A stretch of 64,000 nucleotides of DNA from Treponema sp. (lineage in GTDB: Bacteria; Spirochaetota; Spirochaetia; Treponematales; Treponemataceae): positions 20,012 through 84,011 of the forward strand of contig JAFXWC010000062.1 of assembly GCA_017534445.1 (NCBI GenBank). Reading direction: 5' to 3'. Both the position numbers and the translations under genes were made by a program. This document shows positions 15,969-24,849 of this stretch, in pieces. The notes under the pieces were generated by a model, which saw only the letters and a program-made list of their open reading frames with translations, had not been told where the DNA came from and ran no database searches. The number at the start of each line of letters is the position of its first letter. Within the stretch, counting starts at the first letter, position 1.

Positions 15969-16531
15969 CAGTTTCCCCTCCTTGCCGACGACACCGCCAG
16001 AGATACGAAATGAATCACAAGCCCAAGCACAATGGCCGCAAGAACAACCAGTACGGACGGCAGCTTAAGGAAAAAGACCGCGCAGAAAGAGCAAATGTAA
16101 AAAAGAGCACCCCACCAGTTCTTGACGGATTTCTTGGCAAAGTTAAAGACCGCATAGGAAAGAAGAGCGGTAACGGCAACGTTCACCCCCGCAAGAGCCT
16201 TCTGCACCCAGACAATGTCTTCAAAGCTGGAGATAAAAAGCGCAATGACTGTTATTATTATCACGGAAGGAGACACAACGCCCGCAGTAGCCGCAACTCC
16301 CCCCAGGACGCCAGCCTTCTTTGTGCCCACAAAGGTTGCCACATTAACCGCTATGACCCCAGGCGTAACCTGAGAAACCGCATAGTAGTCAAGCAAGTCA
16401 TCGCCGGACACCCATTTCTTTTTTTGGGCAAGTTCCCTCTCAAGAATGGGAAGCATGGCATATCCGCCGCCAAAGGTAACGGCACCAATCTTAAAAAAAG
16501 TAAAGTACAAATCAAGCAAAAGTTTTAGCAT
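15968..16531 (-). CDS. CHR-family half-size transporter, first gene
   Basis: A protein of 187 residues, six membrane helices, one CHR domain. It begins FFKIGAVTFGGGYAMLPILE and has the loop VSQVTPGVIAVNVATFVG. It pairs with the gene at 15387. No Shine-Dalgarno sequence precedes the ATG; the -10 hexamer ends 5 nt before it, so a leaderless message is predicted. Confidence 0.88.
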   Translation of the reverse strand: MLKLLLDLYFTFFKIGAVTFGGGYAMLPILERELAQKKKWVSGDDLLDYYAVSQVTPGVIAVNVATFVGTKKAGVLGGVAATAGVVSPSVIIITVIALFISSFEDIVWVQKALAGVNVAVTALLSYAVFNFAKKSVKNWWGALFYICSFCAVFFLKLPSVLVVLAAIVLGLVIHFVSLAVSSARRGN

Positions 16532-16536
16532 ACCGT

Positions 16537-16565
16537 ATGATAGCGCATAGGAGATTTATTTTCAA
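16537..16565 (-). promoter_or_regulatory. Promoter of the CHR pair, leaderless type
   Basis: On the minus strand TTGAAA (16560-16565) and TATCAT (16537-16542) are 17 nt apart; the ATG follows 5 nt after the -10. Confidence 0.65.
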
Positions 16566-16597
16566 TTCTTGAATTCTGGAGCACGCTCTTCTTATTA

Positions 16598-16735
16598 CTG
16601 TGCCCGGCCTGTCTGCCGGTCAGTTCCAACTGATTCCCCGCTTTCCAGGGTTCCGCTGCCGCTCCATTACTCCACTTCGTTCCGCAACGGCTACGCCGCC
16701 CTTCCAATCGGGGCTAGGCTTAATTTGCATAAGTT
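16598..16735. repeat. GC-rich repeat mosaic
   Basis: Modules ACTGTGCCCGGC, CCCGCTTTCCAGGGTTCCGC, CTACGCCGCCCTTCCAATCG and GGGGCTAGGCT occur in the same order at 51855-52095. The open frames over it are the repeat itself. Confidence 0.75.
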
Positions 16736-16781
16736 TCTTAAAAAAAATTAAAAAAAATTCATCAAATTCGGCGTCTAGGTG

Positions 16782-16868
16782 TTGACAAGAACATAAGAAA
16801 TCTGTATAAAATATTTCTTTTTTTTTGTAAAAAATATTACTTGACTAAAAAACGCATTTTTGTATAAT
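16782..16868 (+). promoter_or_regulatory. Tandem promoters of the TPR/greA operon
   Basis: P1: TTGACA 16782-16787, 17 nt, TATAAA 16805-16810. P2: TTGACT 16841-16846, 16 nt, TATAAT 16863-16868. P2 ends 8 nt before the ATG at 16877, which has no ribosome site, so P2 should give a leaderless message and P1 one with a leader of about 60 nt. Confidence 0.8.
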
Positions 16869-16876
16869 GAAAAATT

Positions 16877-17836
16877 ATGAGTATTCAGTCTGAATCGGCT
16901 CTGTCGCAGGCATACAACCTAATAGAAAACGGTAGCCCTGCACAGGCAAAAGTTTTACTAGAAGACGCTTTAACTGCCGATTTGGACAACGACAATCTTG
17001 TTTTTGCAATTCACTGCTGCTCCTTTTGGGCGGACACGTTTGCATCACTGGCAGGCTACAGCCCCTACGAAGGCGGTGAGCTGCTTGTAAACCAATGGAA
17101 GAAATTCACGGTCCTTGTAAGCAGGGAAGAAAAGGACCAGGAAAAACGATCAATCGAAAAAGCCGCCCTTAAAAACACAGTCTATGCTTTTAAGAGGGGA
17201 ATTTACACTTGCGCGCTTTCAAAGTTCAGCGCAATACAGGAAGAAAAGGATCCGGTCTTTAACTCGGAGGTCTTGCGTAAAGCTGGCCTTTGCCACAAGC
17301 GGCTGGGTTCCTACGAACTTGCGCTCAGCTTTCTGAACAAGGCGAACGCAATCCATCCGGCGCAGCCAGCGGTGCTTGCAGAACTTGCCGACTGCTATGA
17401 TCTTTGCGGCGAAACAAAAATCGCCAAGCTCATGTTCCGCGAGGCATTTTTCCTGGACGCGCAGAAGATAGAGCTTTCCAACCTGGACTCTCCGCTCATC
17501 AACTCACTTGCGGAAAAGGTAAGCGAGGAAGGCTATTCGGGAGCGGAGCTTCTGGAATGGATTCCGGTGTACGGTACCCTGCTAGAGGTGTTCAACATAA
17601 AGCGCCCCTTAAAGTCGCAGGAAGTCGGCAGGCTTAAGCAGGACATCTACGCCAGGGAAAACGAACTGAAGAACCCCGCCAACAACGAGGCTCTTATCAA
17701 GCCCAGGCTCATCAGCATGTACCTGAGGCTTATTGACTCTTACATTATTGCTAAGGAAAGCGTAAAGAGAATCAAGGAAGTTACGCTAAAGATAAAACTG
17801 CTTGATTCAAAATTATATAAGAAATTTGTTGAGTAG
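16877..17836 (+). CDS. TPR-containing protein of unknown function
   Basis: A protein of 319 residues, cytosolic (no signal peptide). TPR-like helical pairs are visible at residues 8-35 (AYNLIENGSPAQAKVLLEDAL) and 125-200 (KAGLCHKRLGSYELALSFLNKA, LAELADCYDLCGETKIAKLM). The rest is helical. It probably holds other proteins together. It lies 57 nt upstream of greA in the same direction and probably shares its transcript, so a link with transcription or with the helical-repeat half of GreA is possible but unproven. Confidence 0.75.
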   Translation: MSIQSESALSQAYNLIENGSPAQAKVLLEDALTADLDNDNLVFAIHCCSFWADTFASLAGYSPYEGGELLVNQWKKFTVLVSREEKDQEKRSIEKAALKNTVYAFKRGIYTCALSKFSAIQEEKDPVFNSEVLRKAGLCHKRLGSYELALSFLNKANAIHPAQPAVLAELADCYDLCGETKIAKLMFREAFFLDAQKIELSNLDSPLINSLAEKVSEEGYSGAELLEWIPVYGTLLEVFNIKRPLKSQEVGRLKQDIYARENELKNPANNEALIKPRLISMYLRLIDSYIIAKESVKRIKEVTLKIKLLDSKLYKKFVE

Positions 17837-17893
17837 ACATTTGCTTAACGTGCGGTGCTGGATTCAACTTAATTTATATTTTAGGAGAAACTT

Positions 17894-20620
17894 ATGTCTG
17901 AAGAGCTTGAAAATTCCGTAAGGGAAACGCTTAAGAGCACAACTTGGACCCGTGCGGGAATCCGTGACTTTACCAAGAGCAACCTTGTTGAACTGTCACA
18001 GATGCTTGATAAGGTTTTTGAAGAGAACTGCAACAAGCAGATCAAAGAAATTTGTGACGAACAGCTTGCAAAGACAAACGACAGCATCGTTGCGCTCTAC
18101 CTCTCGGGTATGATTGCACTGCGCGACCGCTCTCTGGACAACTCAAACCTCATCACCCTCGTGGACATTCTTGAAAAGAACCACAAAGAGGCCCTGATTG
18201 AATACCTCTGCAACTCCATCCTTGAAGAAGACCCACAGAACAAATTCGCACTCCGCAAGCTTGCAGAATTCTATAAGGAAGCAAACAACGACAAGGTATG
18301 GGAACTTTACGAGCAGATTGTAAAGATTGACCTTGAGGAAGCAGAAATTGCCAAGACCCTTGCCGAACGCTACGAAAGCCAGAACAACCAGGAGCTTGCC
18401 ACCAGCTTCTACAAGAAGGCTCTCCTCCGCTTTGTGGGCAACCACAACATCAGCAGCGTAAAGGAAATCTGGACAAAGCTTGTTTCCCTTATCCCGGATG
18501 AAATAGACTTCTTCCTCCTTATTCAGCGCAAGATTGCAAAGTCAATAAGCGAAACAAAGTCCGCAACCCTCATGCAGGAGCTTTACCAGTACTACAAGGA
18601 CACAGCAAAGTGGGACACTGCAATTTCCATCCTTAAGCTCATCCTTTCTATAGACAACAAGGACACTTGGGCCCGCAAGGAAATTACAGAATGTTTCCGC
18701 GGCAAGTACTCTGACCACAGCCACCTTGAAGACTACATCCGCACTTCAAACCTTGACTCTTCTTTCCGCAACGTATTCGAAGCAATCAGCGACTTTGAAA
18801 AGCACATTTCCTTTGACGCAAAGAACTACGTCTTCCACCGCACATGGGGCGTTGGCATCATCACAAAGGTTCAGGGCGACCAGCTCACAATCAACTTTGG
18901 CAAAAAGAGCGGCATCCACCCAATGTCTCTTAAGATGGCGGTAAGCGCACTCCAGCCTTTGGCAAAAGACCACATCTGGGTTCTTAAGGCCACCAAGAAG
19001 AAGGAAGACCTTGCCAAGATGGTCAAGAGCGACGTAGAGGGAACCCTTACCACAATCATCAAGAGCTTTGACAACAAGTGTGACGACAAAAAGATAAAGG
19101 CAGAACTTGTTCCTTCAATCCTTACACCAGGCGAATGGACAAGCTGGCACGCAAAGGCCCAGAAGGTATTTGCGGAAAACAAAATCTTTGGCGTAAGCCC
19201 TGAAGACATCAGCATACACACTGTACGCGACCACGAAATTTCCGCAGAGGAACGCTACAGCAACGAATTCAAAGCAGAAAAGGACTTCTTTAAGCGCATA
19301 GAAATCATCACCCGCTATGTTGAAGACGACGAGACCGACAAGACGGATGAACTCTTTGCCGACATGTACAACTACTTCGCAGGCTACCTCAAGTCCTTCC
19401 AGACTTTGGACGAACAGGTTGTGGCCTCATACCTCGTTGTGCAGAACATCACAAAGAAGCTTCCAAGCTTTACCTTCCCCGCAACCTTTACCTTTGAGCA
19501 GCTCTATGGAGACATAGACAACAAGCGCGACCTCTTTACAAAGCTCAAGGACTCAAAGAACACAAGCCTAAAGGCAGACTTCATCGCAAATGTAAGGCAG
19601 CTTCCAGACTGGGACGAGCAGTACATCCACCTCTTCCCCACAGTCCTCGACAAGAGCATGCTCAACCTACTCATCTCAAACGGAAAACAGGATAAGGTTC
19701 AGAAGCTTGTACAGGACTGCTTCGAAGACTACCGCAACAACCGCGACGCAACGGTCTTCCTCTTTAAGGAATGCCGCAACGAAGACTGGTTCAAGAGCGC
19801 ATCAATCAGCGAAGAAAAGCAGCTCATAACCCTTGTAAACATAATCTCCCTCTGCTACCGCGAAGTTGACAACCACGTTAACACTACGGAAAACAAGAAG
19901 ACAATCAAGAACGCAAGGACCCTTCTCTTTGCAGAAAAGGACACAAAGGCTCCAGACGGAAAGCGCAACAACATGCTTGAGTTCATGCTCAAGGGCGGTA
20001 CGGACACAATCACCCGCCTCTACACCATGGTTAACGACGTAAAGAATTTGGACTCATCAGACAAGATGCAACTCCGCAACGGCATACTTGCAAAATTCCC
20101 GGACTACAAGTTCCAGGAAGCAGAAATCAAGCACGAGACCCAGAAAGGCCTCCTTGTTACCGCAAAGATGCTTGAAATCAAGCGCGACGAAGCAGAGCAC
20201 ATCGAAAAAGTCCTTCTTCCACAGATTACCCAGGAAGTTAGCGAAGCCCGCGCCAAGGGAGACCTTAAGGAAAACGCGGAATACTCTTCTGCAAAAGAGG
20301 CTCAGCACATTGCAAACGTCAAGCTTTCAAACCTTAAGGATGAGCTTGCACGCGCAGTAATCTTTGACCCTACAACAGTCACAACCTCAATGGTTTCTTT
20401 CGGAACAAAGGTAACCCTGCAGAACAACAAGGAAAACAAGGAAGAGGTCCTTACAATCTTTGGACCTTGGGAATCAGACCCGGAAAAGGGATTCATCTCC
20501 TACCTTTCACCCCTTGGCAACAACCTGCTTGATGCCCGCACCGGAGACAACCTTAAGTTCAACATCAACGGCAAGGACTTTGACTACACTGTTAAGAGCA
20601 TAGCAGCTGCCCAGTTCTAA
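17894..20620 (+). CDS. greA: Transcription elongation factor GreA, spirochaete long form
   Basis: A protein of 908 residues, against about 160 for ordinary GreA. The last 160 residues are a complete GreA: a coiled coil with the acidic tip EARAKGDLKENAEYSSAKEA (the Asp and Glu that trigger RNA cleavage by RNA polymerase), then the C-terminal FKBP-like domain (VSFGTKVTLQN ... YLSPLGNNLLDARTGDNL). The first 740 residues are helical, TPR-like in places, with no recognised catalytic motif. Long GreA proteins of this build are known in Treponema and Borrelia. It relieves backtracked transcription; the role of the extension is unknown. AGGAG lies 6-7 nt before the ATG. The gene shows strong bias to AAG, AAC and CTT/CTC codons, consistent with high expression. 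Confidence 0.92.
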   Translation: MSEELENSVRETLKSTTWTRAGIRDFTKSNLVELSQMLDKVFEENCNKQIKEICDEQLAKTNDSIVALYLSGMIALRDRSLDNSNLITLVDILEKNHKEALIEYLCNSILEEDPQNKFALRKLAEFYKEANNDKVWELYEQIVKIDLEEAEIAKTLAERYESQNNQELATSFYKKALLRFVGNHNISSVKEIWTKLVSLIPDEIDFFLLIQRKIAKSISETKSATLMQELYQYYKDTAKWDTAISILKLILSIDNKDTWARKEITECFRGKYSDHSHLEDYIRTSNLDSSFRNVFEAISDFEKHISFDAKNYVFHRTWGVGIITKVQGDQLTINFGKKSGIHPMSLKMAVSALQPLAKDHIWVLKATKKKEDLAKMVKSDVEGTLTTIIKSFDNKCDDKKIKAELVPSILTPGEWTSWHAKAQKVFAENKIFGVSPEDISIHTVRDHEISAEERYSNEFKAEKDFFKRIEIITRYVEDDETDKTDELFADMYNYFAGYLKSFQTLDEQVVASYLVVQNITKKLPSFTFPATFTFEQLYGDIDNKRDLFTKLKDSKNTSLKADFIANVRQLPDWDEQYIHLFPTVLDKSMLNLLISNGKQDKVQKLVQDCFEDYRNNRDATVFLFKECRNEDWFKSASISEEKQLITLVNIISLCYREVDNHVNTTENKKTIKNARTLLFAEKDTKAPDGKRNNMLEFMLKGGTDTITRLYTMVNDVKNLDSSDKMQLRNGILAKFPDYKFQEAEIKHETQKGLLVTAKMLEIKRDEAEHIEKVLLPQITQEVSEARAKGDLKENAEYSSAKEAQHIANVKLSNLKDELARAVIFDPTTVTTSMVSFGTKVTLQNNKENKEEVLTIFGPWESDPEKGFISYLSPLGNNLLDARTGDNLKFNINGKDFDYTVKSIAAAQF

Positions 20621-20630
20621 GGAAAAGAAA

Positions 20631-21581
20631 GTGCCCATAAACGCCGGAAGCTTTAGAAAACTGTCTACACATATAGGAATGTTTCCGTCCTACACCAACA
20701 TAGGCGTAATAGAAGACGGAGACTCTCTGTATGTGATAGATTCTGGCGTTAATCCAAAGGACGGAGAGGACATAGTAAATTCCCTAAAGGAAATCTACCC
20801 ATCCTCCACCGTCAAGGCCATTCTGAACACGCATTCCCATTCAGACCACTGCGGCGGAAATGCAAAGATTCAGGAGCTTACCAAAGCAAAAATCTACGCC
20901 CCCTTCAACGAAAGCCGCCTTATGGAATTCCCGGAAACAATGTTTTCCATGTACTGGGGCGCAAGGCCATTCGACGAGCTTAGGAAAATCCACTACATGC
21001 AGCTTGAGCCAACCTTTCCCGACACGCTCTTGCATGCAAACGACCAGATTGAATTTGCAAACGCAAGCATAAAATGCATCCCCCTGCCCGGCCACTATTT
21101 TGACCAGACGGGCTTTCTTGTTACGGACAAGGCAGACGGAAAGACAAGCTTCTTTTTGGGAGACGGCCTTTTTGGCATGAGCATGATAAAAAAATACTGG
21201 ATTCCCTTTATGTTTGACCCAAATGAATTCAGAAAATCAGTAATGCTCATAGACGAAACCCCGGCAGACTTCTTTATCCCCTCCCACGGAGACGTTACCG
21301 AAGGGGACAAAATCCATGCTCTTGCCGAAATAAACATAATGATTACCCTGGAGACGGAAATCCTAATCATCAAGACCCTGCAAAAGGCAAGCCTTACCCA
21401 CGAGGAACTTTTGGAGGCAGTTGCAGGCTTTGCGGGAATAGACCTAAAGCTGGGCCAATACGTGCTCATCGGCAGCACCCTAAAGTCCTACCTTTCGTCC
21501 CTTCTGGACAAAAAAATCGTAAGTTATACTATAGAAGACAACCGCATGCTCTGGTCTGCCACCAAGGGTCAGGTCAATTAG
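20631..21581 (+). CDS. Metallo-beta-lactamase-fold hydrolase
   Basis: A protein of 316 residues with the zinc-binding signature HSHSDHCGG near residue 68, followed by LPGHYFDQTG (third zinc His) and FFLGDGLFG (bridging Asp). The C-terminal 80 residues are helical and may form a winged-helix-like cap. The substrate is unknown; glyoxalase II-like thioester or phosphodiester hydrolysis are possible. The start is GTG with AAGGAA 6 nt upstream, only 10 nt after greA, so the two are probably co-transcribed. Confidence 0.88.
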   Translation: MPINAGSFRKLSTHIGMFPSYTNIGVIEDGDSLYVIDSGVNPKDGEDIVNSLKEIYPSSTVKAILNTHSHSDHCGGNAKIQELTKAKIYAPFNESRLMEFPETMFSMYWGARPFDELRKIHYMQLEPTFPDTLLHANDQIEFANASIKCIPLPGHYFDQTGFLVTDKADGKTSFFLGDGLFGMSMIKKYWIPFMFDPNEFRKSVMLIDETPADFFIPSHGDVTEGDKIHALAEINIMITLETEILIIKTLQKASLTHEELLEAVAGFAGIDLKLGQYVLIGSTLKSYLSSLLDKKIVSYTIEDNRMLWSATKGQVN

Positions 21582-21599
21582 TTCCCAACAGTCACTGAG

Positions 21600-21790
21600 C
21601 TAGTCGAGAACCGTCACCCAGAACTTGCTTCAGGGTCTGTACTGCTATTCGCCCGCCAACATTCATGGACTCCTAACCAAGTTCGGAATGGCGGCAGACT
21701 CTTATGCAAAGGGCTTTCCGCCCTTCGGTAACCCTCATCCCGCTGCGCGGGACTAAAGGGGCTCCAATCCCTGCCGTGCCTTAACGGTGT
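21600..21790. repeat. Degraded repeat mosaic upstream of the ferredoxin gene
   Basis: GTCACTGAGCTAGTCGAGAA and CAGAACTTGCTTCAGGGTCT are inverted-repeat ends typical of the GAATGAC-type family. TTCCGCCCTTCGG, CCGCTGCGCGGGA and GGGGCTCCAATCCCTGCCG are GC-rich palindrome modules (compare 47640-47665). It does not code. Confidence 0.55.
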
Positions 21791-21829
21791 TAGTATAAGC
21801 TAATTCGTTAAGACACATCACTTTTTTTA

Positions 21830-21858
21830 TTGAATTTTTACCCCACCAATGATATATT
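21830..21858 (+). promoter_or_regulatory. Ferredoxin promoter
   Basis: TTGAAT at 21830-21835 and TATATT at 21853-21858 with a 17-nt spacer; the leader is about 25 nt and contains AAGGAG. Confidence 0.6.
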
Positions 21859-21890
21859 ATATGCATCAAATGACGTGTAAGGAGTAATTT

Positions 21891-22064
21891 ATGGCTTACA
21901 AGATTGACGATAGTGCATGCATCAACTGTGGTGCTTGTGAAGGAGCTTGCCCAGCCGGAGCAATCAGCGAAGTAAACGACAAGCGCAGCATCGATGCCGA
22001 CAAGTGCGCCGGTTGCGGTTCCTGCGTAGGAGAATGTCCTGTAGAAGCAATTTCAGAAGCATAA
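21891..22064 (+). CDS. 2[4Fe-4S] ferredoxin
   Basis: A complete 57-residue ferredoxin. Two clusters are bound by CINCGACEGACP (residues 10-21) and CAGCGSCVGECP (39-50), each with the CxxCxxCxxxCP pattern. This small clostridial-type ferredoxin carries electrons for low-potential anaerobic reactions, for example pyruvate:ferredoxin oxidoreductase. AAGGAG lies 6 nt before the ATG (21879-21884). It has its own promoter and terminator and is transcribed alone. Confidence 0.95.
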   Translation: MAYKIDDSACINCGACEGACPAGAISEVNDKRSIDADKCAGCGSCVGECPVEAISEA

Positions 22065-22091
22065 GCCCTGAAAGCGCAAGCAGGATAATCC

Positions 22092-22136
22092 AAAGGCTTT
22101 CCCCAAGGCACAAAACCTTAAGGGAAGGCCTTTTTT
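22092..22136 (+). terminator. Terminator of the ferredoxin gene
   Basis: AAGGCTTTCCC and GGGAAGGCCTT form an 11-bp stem extended by AAGG/CCTT, followed by six T. Confidence 0.85.
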
Positions 22137-22250
22137 ATGCCATCAAGCAAACTCGGCCATCTGTTAAAATTGATGCTTAGTATTTTCTGTAACCCCTTCC
22201 CCCTATTTTTTTATTTTTAAATAGTGTATAATAAGCAAAAGGACGATTAT

Positions 22251-22631
22251 ATGATTAAGAACATAGCAAAAGGCTACCGTAGCCTTATATCATCTACGGT
22301 AAAAATCATCCTGCTGATTGCAGTTTGCGCGGGACTTGGATTCTCTATAGTCTACCCGCTCTGGAAATGGGCAACCGTCTCGCCCTCATCCTACACCATC
22401 GTATGCCTTTGCCTTTTGGCTGCCGCAGCCGTATTCCTTGCTGTAAGGTCCTTCCTAAGGCTAGGTGCAAAAAAATGGCTTGTCCGCTTTGCAAAACTTC
22501 TTACGGTATTTGCAGGGCTTGGATTCATCATATTCAGTGTGATTAGGGGAAACAGGATAGCAGCCTTGGCAGCCCTTCCTGTCATCTTTATACTTTACGG
22601 CCTCTTGGCCATAGGATTCAAAGAAAAGTGA
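22251..22631 (+). CDS. Small integral membrane protein
   Basis: A protein of 126 residues with four predicted membrane helices (about 17-36, 46-64, 78-97 and 103-121). No family was recognised. The start ATG 22251 has AAAGGA 7 nt upstream; a TATAAT at 22227-22232 is the probable -10. It overlaps the next gene by four bases (GTGA), which implies translational coupling to the M23 peptidase. Confidence 0.75.
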   Translation: MIKNIAKGYRSLISSTVKIILLIAVCAGLGFSIVYPLWKWATVSPSSYTIVCLCLLAAAAVFLAVRSFLRLGAKKWLVRFAKLLTVFAGLGFIIFSVIRGNRIAALAALPVIFILYGLLAIGFKEK

Positions 22632-23611
22632 AAAGAAAACTCTTTAGGCATCATCCGCTATCCGCAGCAACGCTTGTACTGGCAGTCATAGCAAACATCA
22701 TTTTTGCACAAGGCATATCCGCCCAGGAACCCCAGGAGGAAGAAGAAGTACAGGCAGCCCCCTCCTCCCAGGGAATGCTGGCCTATCCGCTAATAGAAAG
22801 CCTGGACTCAAGGAACGTACTCTTTAAGCAGTACCAGCAGGCGGTACAGGAAGCATCCATGGCAGAAATCCGAGGAGACTTGCCTTCAGCCCTTGAATTC
22901 TACTCCTACAAGGCGCAGAAAAAGGACACCGCAATGCTCCTTTCTTCCCGCTGTGCAATCCGCTACGACAGCCTGGTAACGCTAAACTCAATAGCAGAAA
23001 ACGGGGAGTCCCTGGAAGGCCGCACCCTCATCCTGCCAACGGCAAACGGCCTCTACATCCCCCACGAACCTCAGACACCAATAGAAATCCTCCTTGCAAA
23101 GGAACACTCAAAAGACCTGCTAGAAGGAAAATACCCCACGCTCATCATAAACGGAAAGAAATTCTACTTCATGAAGGGTGTAAGATTCTCTCCCGCACAA
23201 AGGGCATATTTCCTTATCCCCGGAATGCGCCTCCCCCTGGACAAAAGCGTGCTCACGTCATCATTCGGCATGAGGATAAGCCCAATATCAGGAAAGTGGA
23301 AATTCCACAAGGGAATAGACATGGCAGCTCCCCTTGGCTCCAACATCTACGCCTGCAAAAGCGGAACCGCAACAACCGTCGTAAAGATGAACCCCACCTA
23401 CGGAAACTACGTAGTATTGCGCCACGATGACGGCATGTCAAGCCTTTACGCCCACATGAACGACATAAGCGTAACAAAGGACCAGAAAGTTTCCACCGGC
23501 CAAATCATAGGCCACGTCGGAACCACAGGCATGAGCACTGGTCCCCACCTACACTTTGAGATTCACCTTAACGGAGAAGCCCAAGACCCGCAGAAATACC
23601 TAAGGAACTGA
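22628..23611 (+). CDS. M23-family (LytM) peptidase, exported
   Basis: A protein of 327 residues, GTG start, with a signal peptide or N-terminal anchor (LSAATLVLAVIANIIFAQGISAQ). The middle part is of unknown fold. The C-terminal M23 domain carries HKGIDMAAPLG (zinc His and Asp), YAHM and HLHFE (catalytic and zinc His), so it should be an active zinc endopeptidase cutting peptidoglycan cross-bridges in the periplasm. It is coupled to the membrane protein gene upstream and followed by another exported protein and by PBP1A, a small cell-envelope cluster. Confidence 0.9.
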   Translation: MKRKLFRHHPLSAATLVLAVIANIIFAQGISAQEPQEEEEVQAAPSSQGMLAYPLIESLDSRNVLFKQYQQAVQEASMAEIRGDLPSALEFYSYKAQKKDTAMLLSSRCAIRYDSLVTLNSIAENGESLEGRTLILPTANGLYIPHEPQTPIEILLAKEHSKDLLEGKYPTLIINGKKFYFMKGVRFSPAQRAYFLIPGMRLPLDKSVLTSSFGMRISPISGKWKFHKGIDMAAPLGSNIYACKSGTATTVVKMNPTYGNYVVLRHDDGMSSLYAHMNDISVTKDQKVSTGQIIGHVGTTGMSTGPHLHFEIHLNGEAQDPQKYLRN

Positions 23612-23638
23612 TTCGCGGTCTAAAATCATAAGAAGTAC

Positions 23639-23667
23639 TAGCAAAGAAGCGAATCTTCTATTATACT
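23639..23667 (+). promoter_or_regulatory. Possible leaderless promoter of the gene at 23674
   Basis: TATACT at 23662-23667 ends 6 nt before the ATG; a poor -35 (TAGCAA, 23639-23644) lies 17 nt upstream. Confidence 0.35.
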
Positions 23668-23673
23668 GTCTCT

Positions 23674-24687
23674 ATGCCCGCAAAAAACAGTCTCAGGCTA
23701 CTGGTGGCCTTTTCGTGCACACTGGCATTTTCTCTCTTTGGCCAAGCATACAGGCCCTTAAGCGCGGAAACATTCACGGTCGCGTCTGTACATACACTAT
23801 CAGTCTCATCCACCGAGGACAAAAAGTCCATAACTGCCTTAATAAATGATGCAGTAGAAATACTTCTGCCCCAGGAAGGCGATTACGTCCAAGGTATTGA
23901 AATAAACTTTAAATTACCGCAAAAAATTGCCGAGCATCACGAAAAAGTCTCTTGGTCTGTCTACAAAGACAACCTTTTGGTCTATTCGGAAGACAATTCA
24001 AGCGTCTATTCGGGAACAAGGATTGCCCTGGGCTCCTTTGGGAACTACCTTAGCATGGTGCTAAAAATACCCCTCTACCCCAACAGTGCCATAAAAAGGG
24101 ATGCATATTCCTACTACATCCCCAACACCTCTGGCTCATACGGGGAAAAGCTTCTCATAAGGATTCAAGGTTCAAGGCAGCTCTCCGAGGAAGACCTTAA
24201 ATCATGCCCCATAGAAATATCAGCAAAGCCTATCTTTATAGAAAAAAGCCGCCTCTTTATAAGGCTAAGGCCACCCGCAGGAAAGGAAGTCCAGCCCTGC
24301 ACCCTCTTTGTTGACGGAAAGCCCTGCACCCTGGACAAGAACGGAATGCTTGTCTCTCCCGGCATACACGACATAAGCGTTACAAGCGACTTTTACCGCA
24401 ACGAGCTTCGCGCCGTAACCGTGGAAAACGCAAAAGACACCTATGTGGAAATAGAGCTAAGGGATATAGCCCCCCTCCTAAGGATAATCGCCCCCGACGG
24501 AACAAAAATCCTATTGGACGAGCAACCCGTCGCAAACACGCAGAACTACATCCCCCTTTCACAGGGAGAGCACACTCTGCGCCTAAAGCTTGGCAACTAC
24601 GAGGTTATCCGCTCAATAACAGCCCTCAATGGAAGAAGCTATTCCGTTAACCTTACCCTGGAAGCCACCGTTACGGTAGAAGAATAA
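23674..24687 (+). CDS. Exported protein with C-terminal PEGA-like region
   Basis: A protein of 337 residues with a signal peptide (LRLLVAFSCTLAFSLFGQA). It is beta-rich. The last 70 residues (LLRIIAPDGTKILLDEQPVA ... LSQGEHTLRLKLGNYEV) have the PEGA-type pattern of a repeated beta unit ending in a Gly-x-His-x-Leu/Val turn, as does a preceding stretch around residue 215-250. PEGA units are common in surface and periplasmic proteins; no activity is known. No Shine-Dalgarno sequence precedes the ATG. It sits between the M23 peptidase and PBP1A genes, so a cell-envelope role is likely. Confidence 0.75.
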   Translation: MPAKNSLRLLVAFSCTLAFSLFGQAYRPLSAETFTVASVHTLSVSSTEDKKSITALINDAVEILLPQEGDYVQGIEINFKLPQKIAEHHEKVSWSVYKDNLLVYSEDNSSVYSGTRIALGSFGNYLSMVLKIPLYPNSAIKRDAYSYYIPNTSGSYGEKLLIRIQGSRQLSEEDLKSCPIEISAKPIFIEKSRLFIRLRPPAGKEVQPCTLFVDGKPCTLDKNGMLVSPGIHDISVTSDFYRNELRAVTVENAKDTYVEIELRDIAPLLRIIAPDGTKILLDEQPVANTQNYIPLSQGEHTLRLKLGNYEVIRSITALNGRSYSVNLTLEATVTVEE

Positions 24688-24710
24688 GCCTTCCTCTCTT
24701 CCAAATATCG

Positions 24711-24739
24711 TTCAAGAATTCGCCCCCTTTGCCGATAAT
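24711..24739 (+). promoter_or_regulatory. Possible promoter of the small RNA at 24746
   Basis: TTCAAG (24711-24716), 17 nt, GATAAT (24734-24739). The -10 is good, the -35 weak. The predicted start falls at the first base of the hairpin at 24747. Confidence 0.4.
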
Positions 24740-24745
24740 TAAATT

Positions 24746-24832
24746 ACCGGGCGGACAATTTATCCCCTCCCACCCATTTCCGCCCGGTTGCCTGATGGGC
24801 AAGGCCGGCGGTCTCCGCCGGTCTCTTTTTTT
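24746..24832 (+). ncRNA. Candidate small RNA with a C-rich loop
   Basis: Two hairpins about 86 nt long in total. The first has a perfect 9-bp stem, CCGGGCGGA (24747-24755) with TCCGCCCGG (24779-24787), and a 23-nt loop containing CCCCTCCCACCC. The second is a strong terminator (GGCCGGCGG / CCGCCGGTC, 24803-24823, then seven T). The C-rich single-stranded loop is complementary to Shine-Dalgarno sequences, as in known C-rich bacterial small RNAs. It could alternatively be just the terminator region of the gene at 23674. Confidence 0.4.
24803..24832 (+). terminator. Rho-independent terminator
   Basis: 9-bp GC-rich stem, 3-nt loop TCT, followed by TCTTTTTTT. It ends the candidate small RNA and any read-through from 23674. 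Confidence 0.85.
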
Positions 24833-24849
24833 ATGAGGGACGCGCTACA

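Noticed and set aside
16525..16785. Open frames of about 60 codons on both strands before the TPR gene
   Set aside because: They cover the repeat at 16598-16735, which recurs non-coding elsewhere, and the promoter region.
21896..22111. 71-codon minus-strand frame opposite the ferredoxin
   Set aside because: It is the antisense of a clear ferredoxin with two CxxCxxCxxxCP motifs, promoter, ribosome site and terminator on the plus strand.
24747..24787. Riboswitch before PBP1A
   Set aside because: The hairpin lies upstream of a terminator and a separate strong promoter, so it is not in the PBP1A message. A stand-alone RNA is the better reading.
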